Shown in pieces: positions 62,342 to 64,000 of a stretch of DNA of 64,000 bases. Both the position numbers and the translations under genes were made by a program. The notes under the pieces were generated by a model. It saw nothing but the letters and a program-made list of their open reading frames with translations, did no database searches and was not told the DNA's origin. Each line of letters begins with the position of its first letter. Within the stretch, counting starts at the first letter, position 1. The DNA is from Chromobotia macracanthus (taxonomy: Eukaryota > Chordata > Actinopteri > Cypriniformes > Botiidae), in contig JAZGTH010000019.1 of assembly GCA_036877525.1 (NCBI GenBank), forward strand, positions 8,354,001-8,418,000. The letters run 5' to 3'.

Positions 62342-64000
62342 CTGAAGACCGAAAGAAGCTCAAACATCACCGGTGAGTGTTTACATCCGTTTAGTTTTCA
62401 CGTGTTTGTTCATTTTCTGTGTTTTAATGAGTGTTAAAGAAGCTTTTTCTCGCTGTTTTCTGCTGGACGCTTTAAATCGTTCACAGTTTCAGGAGAAACG
62501 AGCAGAAATCTGGAAATATCGTGTTTCATTTCTGACGTGATCTGATTAAACCCGCGACTGATTGTACATGTGTTAAATAAAGGAGATAAAATATGAAATA
62601 TAGTTTGTTTTACAATATGTGATCAAACTCCTGCTCAGCGCCTGTAATCATAATAAAGAAGGTGTTTGAGTTTGCTGAGTGTCTGTCCATTATAAATGTA
62701 GACCTGTGATGGTTTTGTGTTAGATGTTCATCATGGGAGAGCAGGTGGATGTGATGTGCTGTAAATCAGTAGCAACTGATCTGTCCATGCTGGATATTGA
62801 TGATTTCATCACCGAAATCTCTCAGCTGAAGAAAGAGGTGCAGTTACTGGAGGCAAAGCTGAGGGCAAGAGGAGGACTGAACCCAGAGGTTTGTACAGGT
62901 CCACCAGTTTGTCGACATCAAATGATGCTTCTCTTCCAGACCAGAGTCTGTAACATCTCATGAACGTCTCAAAGTGGTTCATTACATAATAAAAAGCACA
63001 TTGTTAAACTATTAAATGTGTGAAGTGAGAGCGATGGACTGTGGTGATCAGTCTGTGTGATTGTGTGGTGTTTCTCAGGAGCTGGAGAAGGTTTCCTGTC
63101 AATCTTCAGTGTGTGTGACTGATGGGACCTCCACAGAATGTCTGGATTCAGTGTGGAGCAGCAGAGATCAGAGGACACCCCAGCCGCTGCTGGACAAACT
63201 TTCTGATCAGAAATCCAGACACACACGGGACTCAGAGCTCAGCCTCACTTTACTCTGTTATACTGATCCGAACCCCACAGACGCTCAGGAGACTGTGTAT
63301 GACAGTAATCAGGGGTTACAGCAGGATGAATCTACTGATCAGACCTCCACAGAGTCTCTGGATTCTGTCTGTGATGCTGGAGAACAGCAGATCCTGCAGA
63401 CACCAGTGAAGATGTGTTCAGTGAAACTGCTGGACTGCAGGAACCTGATGGAGATGAGAAGAGCCACAGCAGAGGAAGATCAGACTGATGAAGATGAGAA
63501 TAACGATGATGAGTATGTTCCTTCAGGTATGTTTTCTCTCATATTTAGCTGTCATGTGAGTTCCTGTTTTATGAAAGATGGTTTTATATCACTCGAGTCA
63601 CAAACAGTAAAAGTTTTCATGCTTTATCAACACTGTTATAGTTTCTGTCATAACTACTGTTTTAAATGGTGTCATTTTATTCCTTGTCAAAATACTTTAC
63701 CTTGGAACAGTAACTCGATTAGTTCACACTAATTTGAACTGTAAATTAAACACGGTCAGGGTTGTGTCCTTCACCATACAGCACACGTCAACCAAACTTG
63801 CTCTCAGAATTGGGTTTGATTGGGTGACTCAAAACTTCACATAATTAACTTTGGTTATAGTATATAACTCCTGTTGTCACTCCTGTTCACAACTTATAAC
63901 ATGATTGACAGCTGAATTCTGTGTAAATGTATAAAATTATAGTTCATGCAGATCAGTTGTTATTACTGTTGTATCTCTTTTAGATGAGAACAGTGATTCA
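62342..64000 (+). CDS. C2H2 zinc-finger gene, copy 2 (inverted duplicate, cut by window end)
   Basis: Mirror copy of 58548-60206. Paired positions always sum to 122548, so the 1,659 bp contain no net indel. Exons: 5' UTR 62342-62372, coding 62724-62888, 63079-63526 and 63984 onward (truncated at 64000). The encoded N-terminal helix and acidic linker are the same as in copy 1. I noticed one amino-acid change in the linker exon: TVYDSN here against TVCDSN in copy 1. The first base matching copy 1 (62342) directly follows the LINE tail, about 31 bases before the first splice donor. Copy 2 therefore lacks copy 1's promoter-proximal sequence. Whether the finger exon is intact lies outside the window. 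Confidence 0.8.

Larger units (their letters stand above)
58548..64000. repeat. Large inverted repeat (arms 58548-60206 and 62342-64000)
   Basis: The two arms are reverse complements over at least 1,659 bp with only about three differences noticed by eye. The spacer is 2,135 bp. The outer end of arm 2 is beyond the window, so the repeat may be longer. The arm boundary is sharp on the spacer side: base pairing stops between 60206/62342 and 60207/62341. Confidence 0.93.

Overview
The window is nuclear DNA of a teleost fish, probably a cyprinid. The evidence is intron-rich genes with GT/AG junctions, the fish-specific FISNA-NACHT-LRR-B30.2 NLR architecture, fish-type C2H2 zinc-finger genes, and a very heavy load of tandem repeats. 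The species call is inference; no search could be run.

Layout. 1-1995: hexamer/heptamer satellite running off the left edge. About 2.9-7.8 kb (+) and 11.4-16.0 kb (+): two NLR genes, separated by a 44-bp minisatellite, a short intergenic stretch with a palindromic CRE, and a 1.56-kb array carrying a TATATAAC motif in each unit. 18.6-24.4 kb (-): a third NLR, tail-to-tail with the second, with a RING finger in front of FISNA-NACHT and a 26-bp minisatellite upstream. About 28.7-42.1 kb (-): a SAMHD1-like dNTPase gene of at least 15 exons that lacks the SAM domain; most of its first intron is three minisatellites, about 5.8 kb in total. 42.1-53 kb: no recognisable gene, but two 2,151-bp near-identical direct copies and a GGTTGCTAGG-rich repeat field. 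53.0-54.6 kb (+): a small split gene resembling the cytoplasmic C-terminal domain of P2X7, with no channel part in view. 57.7-60.2 kb (-) and 62.3-64 kb (+): two head-to-head copies of one zinc-finger gene forming an inverted repeat of at least 1,659 bp per arm, with a decayed LINE whose 3' end abuts the second arm.

All three NLR gene models reconstruct as complete open frames when exons are joined: 1007, 1097 and 1058 codons plus stop, with every junction phase matching. They share near-identical NACHT exons but differ in N-terminal modules, in one patch after the NACHT core and in the B30.2 loops. This is what a recently expanded, gene-converting receptor family looks like. The SAMHD1-like gene is a second innate-immunity-type gene beside them.

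Small frameshifts occur in three other genes (SAMHD1-like, P2X7-like, zinc finger), each inside an otherwise readable exon. They could be gene decay or assembly indels; the sequence alone does not decide.
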